Origin: Paenibacillus brasilensis | GTDB taxonomy: Bacteria > Bacillota > Bacilli > Paenibacillales > Paenibacillaceae | NCBI RefSeq assembly: GCF_009363115.1 | Contig: NZ_CP045298.1 | Location: 5,544,533 to 5,608,532 of the forward strand | Length of the DNA stretch: 64,000 nucleotides | Reading direction: 5' to 3' | In this document: in pieces, positions 50,653 through 59,120 of the stretch | Numbering within the stretch: the stretch's first letter is position 1 | Layout: each line of letters starts with the position of its first letter | The notes under the pieces: generated by a model | Seen by the model: only the letters and a program-made list of their open reading frames with translations | What the model was told of the DNA's origin: nothing | Databases searched by the model: none | Program-made: the position numbers and the translations under genes

Positions 50653-51864
50653 GTGAAACACATACTCACAGTGGCCGGTTTAATGGCTTTTTCAATTCCT
50701 TTCGCCTGTCAGGGCCTATCCCCCAGAGTCATCACGATTTCCCTGCTTATTCTGTTATTCAGCTACATTATGCTGCTGCCTTCGCTTAAAACGGTGATCG
50801 CAACTTTAGTCGACAATCCGTTACTGGCTTTGCTCATTATGTACATAGCCGCATCTTGCTTGTGGGCTGAGCAGGAGCAGACCTCGTCCATGCTGATGGT
50901 ACTTAAGTTCCTTGCCGTCTCTACCTTCGGTCTTTATTTCGTGACTCACTACACAGCACAGGACTGTATTCGCCTACTCGTTGTTACGTTAAGTATTTTG
51001 AGTGTACTTAACCTATTGGCTGTTGTACTCGTACCCTCCTTTGCCATCCATGGAGGTGTAGAACATACTGGGCTGTGGAAGGGAATCTCCGGTCACAAAA
51101 ACACTCTCGGGACCCTCTCTCTATTAAGTTTTGTTTCACATGTTATTTACTTCTTCAGAGGGAGACGCAAAACATTGCATATTGGCTTTATTTTACTCAA
51201 TGCCCTATTGCTCATTAAATGCCAATCTACCACCTCGTTGGTGCTGACATCCTCGCTGTTCGCATTCATTCTGTTTATTTTGCTATTTAAAAGAATTGGA
51301 AGCGTTGCGTTACGTGGTTTTTTCATCAGCACTTCCTGTCTAATTGCACTGTTGGGCTTGGTAGTTGCCATTACTTATGGGGATGCGATTGCATCGGAGT
51401 TTGGCAAAACAACAACCTTGACCGGAAGGACTGAAATCTGGGAGGGGATTACTGGTGCTATTCAGAGCCATTACTGGTTTGGTCATGGTTACGGCTCGTA
51501 CTGGGCAGCCCGGCCCATTATCTATGCGGGCGGAACCCGATTTGACCTGACAAGCAGCCATAGCGGCTTCCGGGATTTGTGGATCGACGTGGGCCTCACA
51601 GGACTCCTCGCCACGATCACACTCGTTATAACCACCTTACTTAAATTCAGAATTGGCAAAGCTGATATGTATACATGGCTGACAGCAGTGGTCTTTTTCC
51701 TATTCATCGTATTAAACAATATAACGGACAGTCGTTTTCTGAACTCACTATCCATCTACTGGATTATTTTTATGGTGATTGTCATCAAGGTACAGGAGCG
51801 GCATAGACTGGCTGTAGCTGATAAAACAAATTTGACAGCATTGAGCACATCTCCGCTTCATTAG
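50653..51864 (+). CDS. O-antigen ligase/polymerase family membrane protein
   Basis: This 403-aa membrane protein has about ten to twelve hydrophobic segments. It carries the Wzy_C (PF04932-type) motif block with GHKNTLG near residue 148, TGRTEIWEG near 257, GHGYGSYW near 275, and SHSGFRDLWIDVGLTGLL near 300. These proteins polymerise or ligate undecaprenyl-linked oligosaccharides; in Gram-positive bacteria they make exopolysaccharide or wall glycans. No other sugar-polymer genes lie next to it, so the gene is an orphan apart from the divergent beta-helix gene. ATG or upstream GTG start near GGCGGTG. Confidence 0.82.
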   Translation: MKHILTVAGLMAFSIPFACQGLSPRVITISLLILLFSYIMLLPSLKTVIATLVDNPLLALLIMYIAASCLWAEQEQTSSMLMVLKFLAVSTFGLYFVTHYTAQDCIRLLVVTLSILSVLNLLAVVLVPSFAIHGGVEHTGLWKGISGHKNTLGTLSLLSFVSHVIYFFRGRRKTLHIGFILLNALLLIKCQSTTSLVLTSSLFAFILFILLFKRIGSVALRGFFISTSCLIALLGLVVAITYGDAIASEFGKTTTLTGRTEIWEGITGAIQSHYWFGHGYGSYWAARPIIYAGGTRFDLTSSHSGFRDLWIDVGLTGLLATITLVITTLLKFRIGKADMYTWLTAVVFFLFIVLNNITDSRFLNSLSIYWIIFMVIVIKVQERHRLAVADKTNLTALSTSPLH

Positions 51865-51895
51865 AAGATATCCCCCGCACTCAGACCATTTGACG

Positions 51896-51951
51896 CAAAA
51901 AAGAACCCCATATCCTAGGCCAACAGCGGGCGCTCGGATATGGGGTTCTTT
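51896..51951. terminator. bidirectional terminator between the polymerase-type gene and punA
   Basis: A perfect 16-bp stem (51900-51915 with 51936-51951) has a 20-nt loop and A/T runs on both sides. Confidence 0.9.
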
Positions 51952-51991
51952 GCTTACATGCCACCACTTTAGCTCAGCGGCATAACTTTAT

Positions 51992-52816
51992 CTACATTTG
52001 TGGAATAATCGCCAACACAAGCTTCAAAAATTGCTCTCGTACCTTTTCCGCCGTCTCCATCACTTCATCATGGGACAAAGGCTGATCCAGAATGCCTGCG
52101 GCCATATTCGTGATACAGGAGAACCCTAGCACCTCAATGCCCGCATGACGAGCTACAATAACCTCAGACACGGTCGACATACCGACCGCGTCTGCCCCCA
52201 GTGTACGCAGCATGACGATTTCAGCAGGCGTTTCGTAGTTTGGTCCCAGCAGACCGGCATATACACCTTCCTGCAAGCTGAATCCCTGCTGGGCAGCTGT
52301 TTGTCTGGCAATTTCACGCAGACGGCCGCTGTATGCCTCTGACATATCAGGGAAACGAACGCCCAGCCCCGCATCATTCGGTCCAATCAACGGATTCTGT
52401 CCTGTCAGATTAAGATGATCCGAAATGACCATCAGATCGCCTGCCTGGTAAGATGTATTTACGCCACCTGCCGCATTCGTCACCAGTAGACTTTGAATAC
52501 CCAGTTGCTTCATGACCCGAACAGGGAATGCTGTAAGCTGCGGGCCATAGCCCTCGTACATGTGGAAGCGTCCCTTCATCATGACTACAGCGCGACCTTC
52601 AATCAAACCTAGCAATAATTCTCCCTCATGTCCTTCTACCGTCGATACGGGAAAATGGGGAATGTCCTGATAGGGAATGCTAATTCCATCCTGAATCAAA
52701 TCGGCCAGAATCCCGAGTCCCGATCCTAGAATAAGACCAATTTCCGGACGAATTCCGCTCTTGGAAGAAATATACTCTGCTGCTTCCTGAATCATAGCTT
52801 GGTTGGCTGTTGACAT
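51992..52816 (-). CDS. punA: purine nucleoside phosphorylase
   Basis: This 274-aa trimeric-type PNP splits inosine/guanosine with phosphate. It shows GLILGSGLG (near residue 35), HFPVSTVEGHEG, GRFHMYEGY, TNAAGGVN, GPNYETPAE, VGMSTVSE and ITNMAAG. Start at 52816 after AGGAGAG. In B. subtilis drm (deoB) lies between xerD and pupG; here punA follows xerD directly with an 84-bp gap. Confidence 0.95.
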   Translation of the reverse strand: MSTANQAMIQEAAEYISSKSGIRPEIGLILGSGLGILADLIQDGISIPYQDIPHFPVSTVEGHEGELLLGLIEGRAVVMMKGRFHMYEGYGPQLTAFPVRVMKQLGIQSLLVTNAAGGVNTSYQAGDLMVISDHLNLTGQNPLIGPNDAGLGVRFPDMSEAYSGRLREIARQTAAQQGFSLQEGVYAGLLGPNYETPAEIVMLRTLGADAVGMSTVSEVIVARHAGIEVLGFSCITNMAAGILDQPLSHDEVMETAEKVREQFLKLVLAIIPQM

Positions 52817-52900
52817 CAATATCTCTCCTGACTTGTACACTCGTTATGTTATAGTGATCGTCACACTTTTCTTATGATAGCAGGGCATCGTACCGATTCT

Positions 52901-53845
52901 TTACCGATGTTCCTTGCTTTCATGAGAAGTGCGGTTGCTGCCGTGCGGGTGATGCTTTTCATATACTTCCTTCATGCTCCGTCTGGCCGTCTGTGCATAT
53001 ACCTGCGTCGTGGACAGATCGGCATGGCCCAGCATTTCCTGTACAGAGCGCAAATCAGCTCCGCCCTCCAGCATATGTACCGCAAAGGAATGCCGCAGCG
53101 CACGCGGCATAATATCCTCGCTTATGCCTGCCTCCTGACCGTACTTCTTAATTATTTTCCAAAAGCCCTGTCTACTGAGACGCTGTCCGGATACATTCAA
53201 GAACAAGGCTTCCTGCACCGCCTGGGCTTCTTCGTCCTGCACGGAGCACAGCAACGATGGACGCTGCTCCTCTATGTAGGCCTGCGCCCAGTGTGCCGCC
53301 TCCCGGCTAATCGGCACTACACGCTCCTTGCCTGCCTCGCCGCCACAGTGAACAAAACGCAGATCTGTACGCACATCACGTACGTTCAGGGCAATCAGCT
53401 CGGATACGCGAATACCTGTTGCATACAGCAGCTCCAGCATCGCCTTATCCCGTACGCCCTGCGGGGCAGTCAAATCAGGTGCTGACAGCAAACGATCTAT
53501 CTCAGCCTGCGTAAGCACCGATGGCTTCTTTTTGGCCGCTTTCGGCAACTCTAGCAGAACAGACGGATCGTGGCCTGCTATCCCCTCCCGAATCAGAAAA
53601 TGAAAAAAGGAGCGAATGGAGGCAACGCTGCGAGACATCGTCGCCGCTGCTTTCCCCTGTTCCTTCAAATGTCCCATATACAGCACCAGATGTGACCGCT
53701 GGACGTTGTCCGGCTGCTCAAGGCCACAGGTTTCTGCAAACTCGGCAAACTGCTGTACGTCCCGATGATACGCTTCCAATGTGCTGTGCGACAAGCCCTT
53801 TTCCTCTTCCATATATCGAACGAAAGGTTGAATATATATTTTCAT
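52901..53845 (-). CDS. xerD: tyrosine recombinase XerD, HxxR histidine replaced
   Basis: This 314-aa tyrosine recombinase should resolve chromosome dimers at dif with a XerC/CodV partner. It has a SAM-like N-terminal domain and a catalytic domain with Arg146 (ATGIRVSEL), Lys173 (EAGKERVVP), Arg251, His274 (LGHADLSTTQ) and nucleophile Tyr283. The HxxR motif that normally reads PH-x-LRH reads PRALRH: residue 248 is Arg (codon CGT, 53102-53104). One base change from CAT would give this. The C-terminal tail is longer than usual (EKHHPHGSNRTSHESKEHR). The fur-yqzK-xerD order is as in B. subtilis. Confidence 0.92.
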   Translation of the reverse strand: MKIYIQPFVRYMEEEKGLSHSTLEAYHRDVQQFAEFAETCGLEQPDNVQRSHLVLYMGHLKEQGKAAATMSRSVASIRSFFHFLIREGIAGHDPSVLLELPKAAKKKPSVLTQAEIDRLLSAPDLTAPQGVRDKAMLELLYATGIRVSELIALNVRDVRTDLRFVHCGGEAGKERVVPISREAAHWAQAYIEEQRPSLLCSVQDEEAQAVQEALFLNVSGQRLSRQGFWKIIKKYGQEAGISEDIMPRALRHSFAVHMLEGGADLRSVQEMLGHADLSTTQVYAQTARRSMKEVYEKHHPHGSNRTSHESKEHR

Positions 53846-53887
53846 GAGTAGTAAAAGTCTCCTTGTTCTACCTATAGCGATTCATAG

Positions 53888-54130
53888 CTATTCCCCATAC
53901 CAGTAAAAGAAACGTAAACGCTCCAACAACACCATTTGATGCTCAGTTCCCTCAGACAATTCCTGTCCGCCAAATACCTTAACTGCATGCCCTTCTGGTA
54001 TCCGGTAATGATCTACAGGTGATATCCAATCCGTAAACAATCTGAGGCTATAAAAGAGCATACATGCCAAAGCCCCGAACAATATGACCAACCGCAGCCA
54101 TTTAAGTCCTTTTCGCAAGGATATTACCAT
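53888..54130 (-). CDS. yqzK: DUF4227 family small membrane protein YqzK
   Basis: This 80-aa protein has one membrane helix (WLRLVILFGALACMLFYSLRLF) and a C-terminal domain with the family hallmark PVDHYRIPEGHAVKVFGG. It sits between fur and xerD exactly as YqzK does in Bacillus. Function unknown. Starts GTG/ATG in MVISLRKGL with ribosome site AAGGAT weakly placed. Confidence 0.88.
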   Translation of the reverse strand: MVISLRKGLKWLRLVILFGALACMLFYSLRLFTDWISPVDHYRIPEGHAVKVFGGQELSEGTEHQMVLLERLRFFYWYGE

Positions 54131-54274
54131 GTGGATCAGCCGCCTTTTCCCAGAATATAGAACCTGATCAGGCTCTATAGGGAAGGATATGACAAGCTAT
54201 TCCTTTTTATACCGCTTGGTCCTGTATAGCTCATCCCGAAAACAAAAAAGTCTTTAACTGAAAAATCCCCAGCC

Positions 54275-54314
54275 AAAAAAGCTCCCCCGAACACGTCTTC
54301 GTCGGTGAGAGCTT
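54275..54314 (-). terminator. terminator after fur
   Basis: AAGCTCTCACCGA...TCGGGGGAGCTTTTTT imperfect hairpin on the minus strand. Confidence 0.7.
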
Positions 54315-54328
54315 GGGTTGTCAGCTTA

Positions 54329-54826
54329 TTAATCCTGAGATTTGTTTTTCTTGGTTTTGCCCAAAGACTTTTGAACGGTCGTATCGTTCTTCGCCTTACA
54401 ACGATAACAAATACCGTGGAAGTCCAAACGATGATCCACTACGGTAAAATTATATTCCCGTTCCAGACGCTCTTCCAAAGGCCCAAGCCAATCTTCCAGT
54501 ATTTCATCTACACTGCCGCACTGCACACATATCAAATGGTGGTGATGATGTTTGGTCGTATCGCCACGCAAATCATAACGTGCCACGCCATCACCAAAAT
54601 TAATTTTCTCCACGACATGCAGTTCACTTAGCAGTTCTAGGGTACGGTATACGGTTGCCAGACCGATTTCGGGAGCTTTCTCTTTGACGAGCATAAATAC
54701 ATCTTCCGCACTCAGATGATCATCTTCGTTCTCAAGTAAAACTCTAACGGTGGCTTCCCGCTGAGGCGTTAGTTTGTAGCCCTGGGATTGCAGCTGCTGC
54801 TTAATTTTTTCGATCCGTGCTTCCAT
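54329..54826 (-). CDS. fur: ferric uptake regulator Fur
   Basis: This 165-aa metalloregulator has the winged helix DHLSAEDVFMLVKEKAPEIGLATVYRTLELL (about 43-74), the metal-site cluster TKHHHHHLICVQCG, and a second CxxC-type pair CYRCK near residue 143. It represses iron-uptake genes when loaded with Fe(II). The start at 54826 follows GGGAGGGAG at 7 nt. A Lys-rich tail ends the protein. Confidence 0.95.
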   Translation of the reverse strand: MEARIEKIKQQLQSQGYKLTPQREATVRVLLENEDDHLSAEDVFMLVKEKAPEIGLATVYRTLELLSELHVVEKINFGDGVARYDLRGDTTKHHHHHLICVQCGSVDEILEDWLGPLEERLEREYNFTVVDHRLDFHGICYRCKAKNDTTVQKSLGKTKKNKSQD

Positions 54827-54926
54827 GTGTCTCCCTCCCCCTGTAAAGCTACTGCCTACTGCACTTTTTTTCACTCCTATTATTATAGGGGGTGTATACA
54901 AATAAAGTCAAACATTTTGAAACAGG

Positions 54927-55601
54927 TTAAGACGGTAGGGAAGCCGTCAGCATAGGAGTGACCCATTGCATCATAACCGGGGTGATCCAGGTTTCAAAGG
55001 ACGCGCTGCCGACGAGAAGCAGCATCATTACAGCCGTCAGTCCTGCGTAAGACAACAAAGGACGCAGCATCCCGTCAGACGGACGGGTAGCGAGTATTTT
55101 AGTTTTGATCATATGAATGGAAAAGGTCATCGCAGCCACACTGCACACAAGCAGCACCGGAATCACGAGCAGGTTATGAGGAGCAACCGAGACGAGAGAA
55201 AATAACAGCCCTTTCCACGAATATTGCCCTACCAAATAGCCGACTGAAAATCCGATAAGTACACCCTTGAGAAAGTTCAGCACGAGAATACCGGGAAGAC
55301 CGATGACTGAAAGGCCGCACACCCAGATTAACCCGACCCATTTCAAATGCAAGGACACGCTATCCCAAAAGGTCGAGACTGCCTGCGGATCAGCAAAGCC
55401 CTGCTCATTTTGATTGACCGTCGCAAAGAAGTCCTTCAGGTAGCGCGACAAATCCTGTAGCTGCTCCAGCGAGAGCGCATTTACCATTAGAGCACCAAAG
55501 ACAACTCCCACCAGAAACAGCACAGCCAAAAAAACATAATACGGCGTCTGATCCTTTAACGTATGACGAAACCATTGCATCGGCGTCTGTGCCCCTTTCA
55601 T
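54927..55601 (-). CDS. spoIIM: stage II sporulation protein M
   Basis: This 224-aa membrane protein has about five helices. It matches SpoIIM, part of the SpoIID-SpoIIM-SpoIIP complex that drives forespore engulfment (FLAVLFLVGVVFGALMVNAL near residue 23; GVLIGFSVGYLVGQYSWKGLLFSLVSVAPHN near 117). Start uncertain between ATG 55601 (no clear ribosome site) and ATG 55580 (AAAGGGG about 11 nt upstream). Neighbour of fur as in B. subtilis. Confidence 0.93.
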   Translation of the reverse strand: MKGAQTPMQWFRHTLKDQTPYYVFLAVLFLVGVVFGALMVNALSLEQLQDLSRYLKDFFATVNQNEQGFADPQAVSTFWDSVSLHLKWVGLIWVCGLSVIGLPGILVLNFLKGVLIGFSVGYLVGQYSWKGLLFSLVSVAPHNLLVIPVLLVCSVAAMTFSIHMIKTKILATRPSDGMLRPLLSYAGLTAVMMLLLVGSASFETWITPVMMQWVTPMLTASLPS

Positions 55602-55771
55602 CTGCTTGTTTGTCCAAAAAACAACCGGAAACCGACGGCTGATGGCTATGAATGGTGGCAGTAAAGATTAACAAAAGATGTGCCAAGCCTGCGGCGGCAT
55701 AAATATATTTGAGGTTATTTTATGGTTATGAACAAGCGGATGCTGATATGACTTTATCAGGGCGTGACTTG

Positions 55772-56968
55772 CTAGGACTTGGCTATTTTGCCGTATGTTC
55801 CGCCTCCGCCGGACACGAGAGAAAGCCGTCCCTCACGGGACAGTATGATTTGCTCTGCCAATACGTCGCCGACAACTGCTGCCAGTTCTCCCTGGCTGAC
55901 CTTATGCAGGATATTCATTTCCGTTCCAAACGCGGTCAGCAGATGGTTCAGCTTGGCTTTGCCCAGACCAGGGATAAATTCTAGCGGAATCTGGTAAATG
56001 TACGGCGGTCGATGTGAGGGAATCACGGGCTGTTCACGGTCGGCAATGCTCCATATTCGATCCAGCACGCCCCGCACCAGCTTGGGATGACCACAGTCTG
56101 GACAACGTTCATTCGCCATCTGTTGCTCGTCAATAATCGTACCGCAGCTTTGACAGTAAGAACGGTGGTATTTGCCCAGCTTGGGGTTTAATCCGTAGTT
56201 GGCACACACCCGTCGTCCTTCCCGCCGCTCCAAAGCCATTCTGAATTCATCAAAGCACGGCTGCATAAGCGATAATTTGTTGTATTCTCGTCCGATTTTC
56301 CCAAGCGAGTGGGCATCGGAATTAGTTAGAAAACTGAAACGATCCAGTTCCGAGATCATTCCGGCCATAGATGAATCTGCGCTGAGTCCCAGCTCCACTC
56401 CGCTTATGAGCTCCATATCGAGCAGTTCTTCCATGCGGGCCGCAGAGCTGCCGTAGATGCCCTTATGAGGGGTAAACACATGCGCAGGCACCATGATGCC
56501 CCCACGCCCGTAAATTTGCTGCTGTAACTCGCGTGGTGGTGCATAGATACGCTGTGAGCTGAGATTGACATTTTTCATATGCCGGGCCATCCATTGCGTA
56601 AAATCCTCCATCACCGCCAGATTAGGAAAATAGGCCAGTACGTGCGCTTCAGGACGTCCTTCGGCTCGAAATTCCAGCTCCGTGCCTAGAAGAACCACTG
56701 TATCACGGTATGCGATGCCACCGCCGTTGATTTCCGTCATTTCCCCCATATGCAAATAGGCTCGAATATCTTCCTGTACATTTGGTGCGTGGCAATCAAT
56801 GATTCCGATCAGTCCGATCCCCTTGCGAGCGGAGGCTTCCTTGGCGATGTTAGCGAAGGTGAGATCGTGGCTGCCACTGATTTTGACCGGATCTCCCTTC
56901 TCTGTTCTGCCGATATGAATATGGAGGTCAGCGAAATAATCTGTAAGTTCTACCTTATTTCCGTTCAT
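55772..56968 (-). CDS. endonuclease Q-type PHP-domain protein (TIGR00375 family)
   Basis: This 398-aa protein has an N-terminal PHP metal-dependent domain (YFADLHIHIG near residue 8; IGLIGIIDCHAP; VPAHVFTPHKG; SFLTNSDAHSLG). A zinc finger (CQSCGTIIDE...CPDCGHP, about 272-293) and a helix-hairpin-helix (EFIPGLGKAKLNHLL, near 338) follow. The architecture matches EndoQ, which nicks DNA 5' of deaminated bases (uracil, hypoxanthine, xanthine) in archaea and some Bacillus. ATG 56968 gives the standard N-terminus but its ribosome site is about 13 nt away. Translation may be coupled to nudF, whose stop is 3 bp upstream. Confidence 0.85.
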   Translation of the reverse strand: MNGNKVELTDYFADLHIHIGRTEKGDPVKISGSHDLTFANIAKEASARKGIGLIGIIDCHAPNVQEDIRAYLHMGEMTEINGGGIAYRDTVVLLGTELEFRAEGRPEAHVLAYFPNLAVMEDFTQWMARHMKNVNLSSQRIYAPPRELQQQIYGRGGIMVPAHVFTPHKGIYGSSAARMEELLDMELISGVELGLSADSSMAGMISELDRFSFLTNSDAHSLGKIGREYNKLSLMQPCFDEFRMALERREGRRVCANYGLNPKLGKYHRSYCQSCGTIIDEQQMANERCPDCGHPKLVRGVLDRIWSIADREQPVIPSHRPPYIYQIPLEFIPGLGKAKLNHLLTAFGTEMNILHKVSQGELAAVVGDVLAEQIILSREGRLSLVSGGGGTYGKIAKS

Positions 56969-56973
56969 ATTTT

Positions 56974-57573
56974 TTAAAAGCTCCCTGTGTGTTGTTGGAG
57001 CTGCCATGCATAGACAGCCAAAATCGTTTTCGCGTCACTAATCCGTCCTTCACGAATGAACGCCTGTGCTTCTTCCAGCGTCACCTCAAACGGCTCCAGA
57101 AATTCATCCTCATCCGGCTCCATTTCCCCTGCCTCCAGATCCTCAGCCACATATAGATGAATGATTTCATCTGCAAAGCCGGGGGACGTATAAAAGGAAT
57201 GCAGCAGCCTTAACGACTTGGCGTTATAACCTGTCTCTTCTCTCAGCTCACGTCTCGCCGCTTCCATCGGATCTTCGCCTCGTTCCAGCTTGCCTGCTGG
57301 GATTTCCATCTCACAGCGCCCCATAGCCTGTCTGTACTGGTCCACGACCAGCATCTTCCCTTGATGCAGCGCCAATACAGCCACCGCACCCGGATGCTTC
57401 ACGATTTCACGCTTTCCAGTGGAGCCGTCGGGAAGCTCTACCGTGTCCACCTGTAACGTAATGACCTTTCCTTCAAAAATCGGCTGCGTGGACACCGTCT
57501 TTTCCTCCAATGCAGGATTGGAATAAGGCTTGCGATGTGTGTCACTCGTTTGATGATTCACTTGGTCGTTCAT
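56974..57573 (-). CDS. nudF: ADP-ribose pyrophosphatase (Nudix)
   Basis: This 199-aa Nudix hydrolase splits ADP-ribose to AMP and ribose-5-phosphate. Nudix box GKLERGEDPMEAARRELREETGY (about 109-131) is complete, preceded by EMEIPA. Proline downstream of the box at TSPGFADE fits ADP-ribose specificity. The start at 57573 follows GAAGGAG at 9 nt. Same direction as the EndoQ gene, one likely transcript, and divergent from mciZ. Confidence 0.93.
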   Translation of the reverse strand: MNDQVNHQTSDTHRKPYSNPALEEKTVSTQPIFEGKVITLQVDTVELPDGSTGKREIVKHPGAVAVLALHQGKMLVVDQYRQAMGRCEMEIPAGKLERGEDPMEAARRELREETGYNAKSLRLLHSFYTSPGFADEIIHLYVAEDLEAGEMEPDEDEFLEPFEVTLEEAQAFIREGRISDAKTILAVYAWQLQQHTGSF

Positions 57574-57697
57574 CCGGTATGTCTCCTTCTTCGTCATCTA
57601 TCTTTCTTTATCCATTATCGCCAACGATAGTCTAACTTGTCCAATGTGGACATATGCTGGTGGTATATAACACTTCCTGTGATAAGGAGATACTGAT

Positions 57698-57841
57698 ATG
57701 AAAAGCTACCGTACCGAAACCAGCCTCCATATTGTCGGTAAAGCCTGGCAGATTCAAGCCCTCTTGCGCCAATGGCAAAAGGAACATGGTCCTTCAGCCA
57801 CCATTGCTTCACTGTCCGTTCCAAAAAAGGTTCAGGTCTAA
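57698..57841 (+). CDS. mciZ: probable MciZ, mother-cell inhibitor of FtsZ, 47 aa
   Basis: The frame opens at ATG with AAGGAG 8 nt upstream and encodes 47 residues. LHIVGKAWQIQALLRQWQ (residues 10-27) closely resembles the VGKAW-containing core of the 40-aa B. subtilis MciZ, which binds FtsZ and caps filaments in the mother cell under sigma-E. The gene also lies beside nudF, as recalled for Bacillus. A possible sigma-E -10 (CATATGCT, 57651-57658) with GTCTAAC 14 bp upstream precedes it. The C-terminal tail (SVPKKVQV) is longer than in Bacillus. Confidence 0.7.
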   Translation: MKSYRTETSLHIVGKAWQIQALLRQWQKEHGPSATIASLSVPKKVQV

Positions 57842-57878
57842 AGACAAAGGAACGATATTCCTGTCTTTAGTCTGAACC
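57823..57878 (-). terminator. terminator after the M20 peptidase gene, overlapping mciZ
   Basis: GGTTCAGACTAAAGACA pairs with TGTCTTTAGACCTGAACC (one bulge), followed by TTTTTT on the minus strand. Its left arm covers the last codons of mciZ, so both convergent genes may use it. Confidence 0.8.
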
Positions 57879-57901
57879 TCTTTGTGTATAAGATCCAAGT
57901 T

Positions 57902-59035
57902 TTATTTCGTAGTCTCCTGAATGAGAGCTACAACTACTTCAGCAACCTTTACCAGGTCATCAGCCTTGATTTTTTCCTCTGTTGTATGAATGTTCTGGTA
58001 ACCCACAGCCAAATTCACCGTTGGAATGCCCAGTCCGTTGAATACATTGGCATCTGAGCCACCACCGGAATGGAAGGTCGACGTTGCCAATCCCAGTCCT
58101 TGAATTGCACGCTGCGCCACCTGTACAATCTCATCATGCTCCGTAAAGCTGAATGCCGGATAGATGACCTCGCTGCGGAACTCACCCTGTGCGCCAAAAT
58201 CACGCGCTGTAGTTTCCAATGCTTCACGCATATGCTGGATTTGATGATTAACCTTCTCCTGCACAATACTGCGCGCCTCTGCACGAATAAGTACAAAATC
58301 GCATACAACATTCGTTGCCCCACCGCCCTCGAAGCTCCCGATGTTTGCAGTAGTTTCTTTATCAATTCGACCCAGTTTCATATTGGAAATCGCCTTGGAT
58401 GCGACTTGAATGGCACTAATGCCATCTTCAGGATTCACACCTGCATGAGCGGATTTCCCTGTAATCTTCATTTCAATACGTGCCTGCGTAGGTGCAGCTA
58501 TACAAATGGAACCTACTTCCCCATTGGAATCCAATGCATAACCAAAGTCCGAATCCAGCACTTCCGGCTTCATCGCTCGCGCACCCATCAAACCGGATTC
58601 CTCTCCAGCGGTAATGACGAACTGAATTTGACCATGGGGAATATTCTGCTCACGCACGACGCGAATTGCCTCAAACAATGCAGCAATTCCCGCCTTGTCA
58701 TCCGATCCCAGAATCGTTGAACCGTCACTACGAATCCAGCCATCTTCACCCAGCTGTGGCTTAATTCCTTTGCCCGGGGTAACGGTATCCATGTGGCAGG
58801 TAAAAAACAATTTAGGCGCTTTCTCCACACCTTCTGCTTTCCAGGTGACGATCAGGTTGCCTGAGCCATGTCCTGTTCTTTCACGGGAATCGTCTTCCGT
58901 AACCTCCAGCCCAAGCGCATTAAATTTTCCTTTCAAAACACGTGCTATTTCCTGCTCATACTTCGTTTCGCTATCCACCTGTACGAGTTCCATAAATTCC
59001 TGTACGATTCGGTCTCTCACTGCTTTAGCTTTCAT
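57902..59035 (-). CDS. M20-family peptidase, YqjE/PepT-like
   Basis: This 377-aa zinc peptidase has ligands FFTCHMDTVTPG (near residue 77), GSDDKAG (near 108), ITAGEESGLMGA (near 143), LDSNG, and HSGGGSDANV...HTTEE at the C-terminus. A dimerisation domain lies at about 185-290 (GKSAHAGVNPEDGISAI). The family includes tripeptidase T-like proteins such as B. subtilis YqjE. Cytoplasmic; substrate unproven. Confidence 0.92.
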   Translation of the reverse strand: MKAKAVRDRIVQEFMELVQVDSETKYEQEIARVLKGKFNALGLEVTEDDSRERTGHGSGNLIVTWKAEGVEKAPKLFFTCHMDTVTPGKGIKPQLGEDGWIRSDGSTILGSDDKAGIAALFEAIRVVREQNIPHGQIQFVITAGEESGLMGARAMKPEVLDSDFGYALDSNGEVGSICIAAPTQARIEMKITGKSAHAGVNPEDGISAIQVASKAISNMKLGRIDKETTANIGSFEGGGATNVVCDFVLIRAEARSIVQEKVNHQIQHMREALETTARDFGAQGEFRSEVIYPAFSFTEHDEIVQVAQRAIQGLGLATSTFHSGGGSDANVFNGLGIPTVNLAVGYQNIHTTEEKIKADDLVKVAEVVVALIQETTK

Positions 59036-59120
59036 TAAACTTTCCTCTCTTTCCCGATTACGCTACAATACGAATAGATGGTCTTATTTATGACTTAAAC
59101 CTTTACTAAAGGAGTTTCAC

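Noticed and set aside
52901..53845. XerD as integrase of a mobile element
   Set aside because: Full synteny with fur-yqzK-xerD of Bacillus, no attachment-site repeats and no phage or element genes next to it.
57615..57824. 69-codon minus-strand frame opposite the mciZ candidate
   Set aside because: No ribosome site; the plus-strand frame has a good one and a recognisable core motif.
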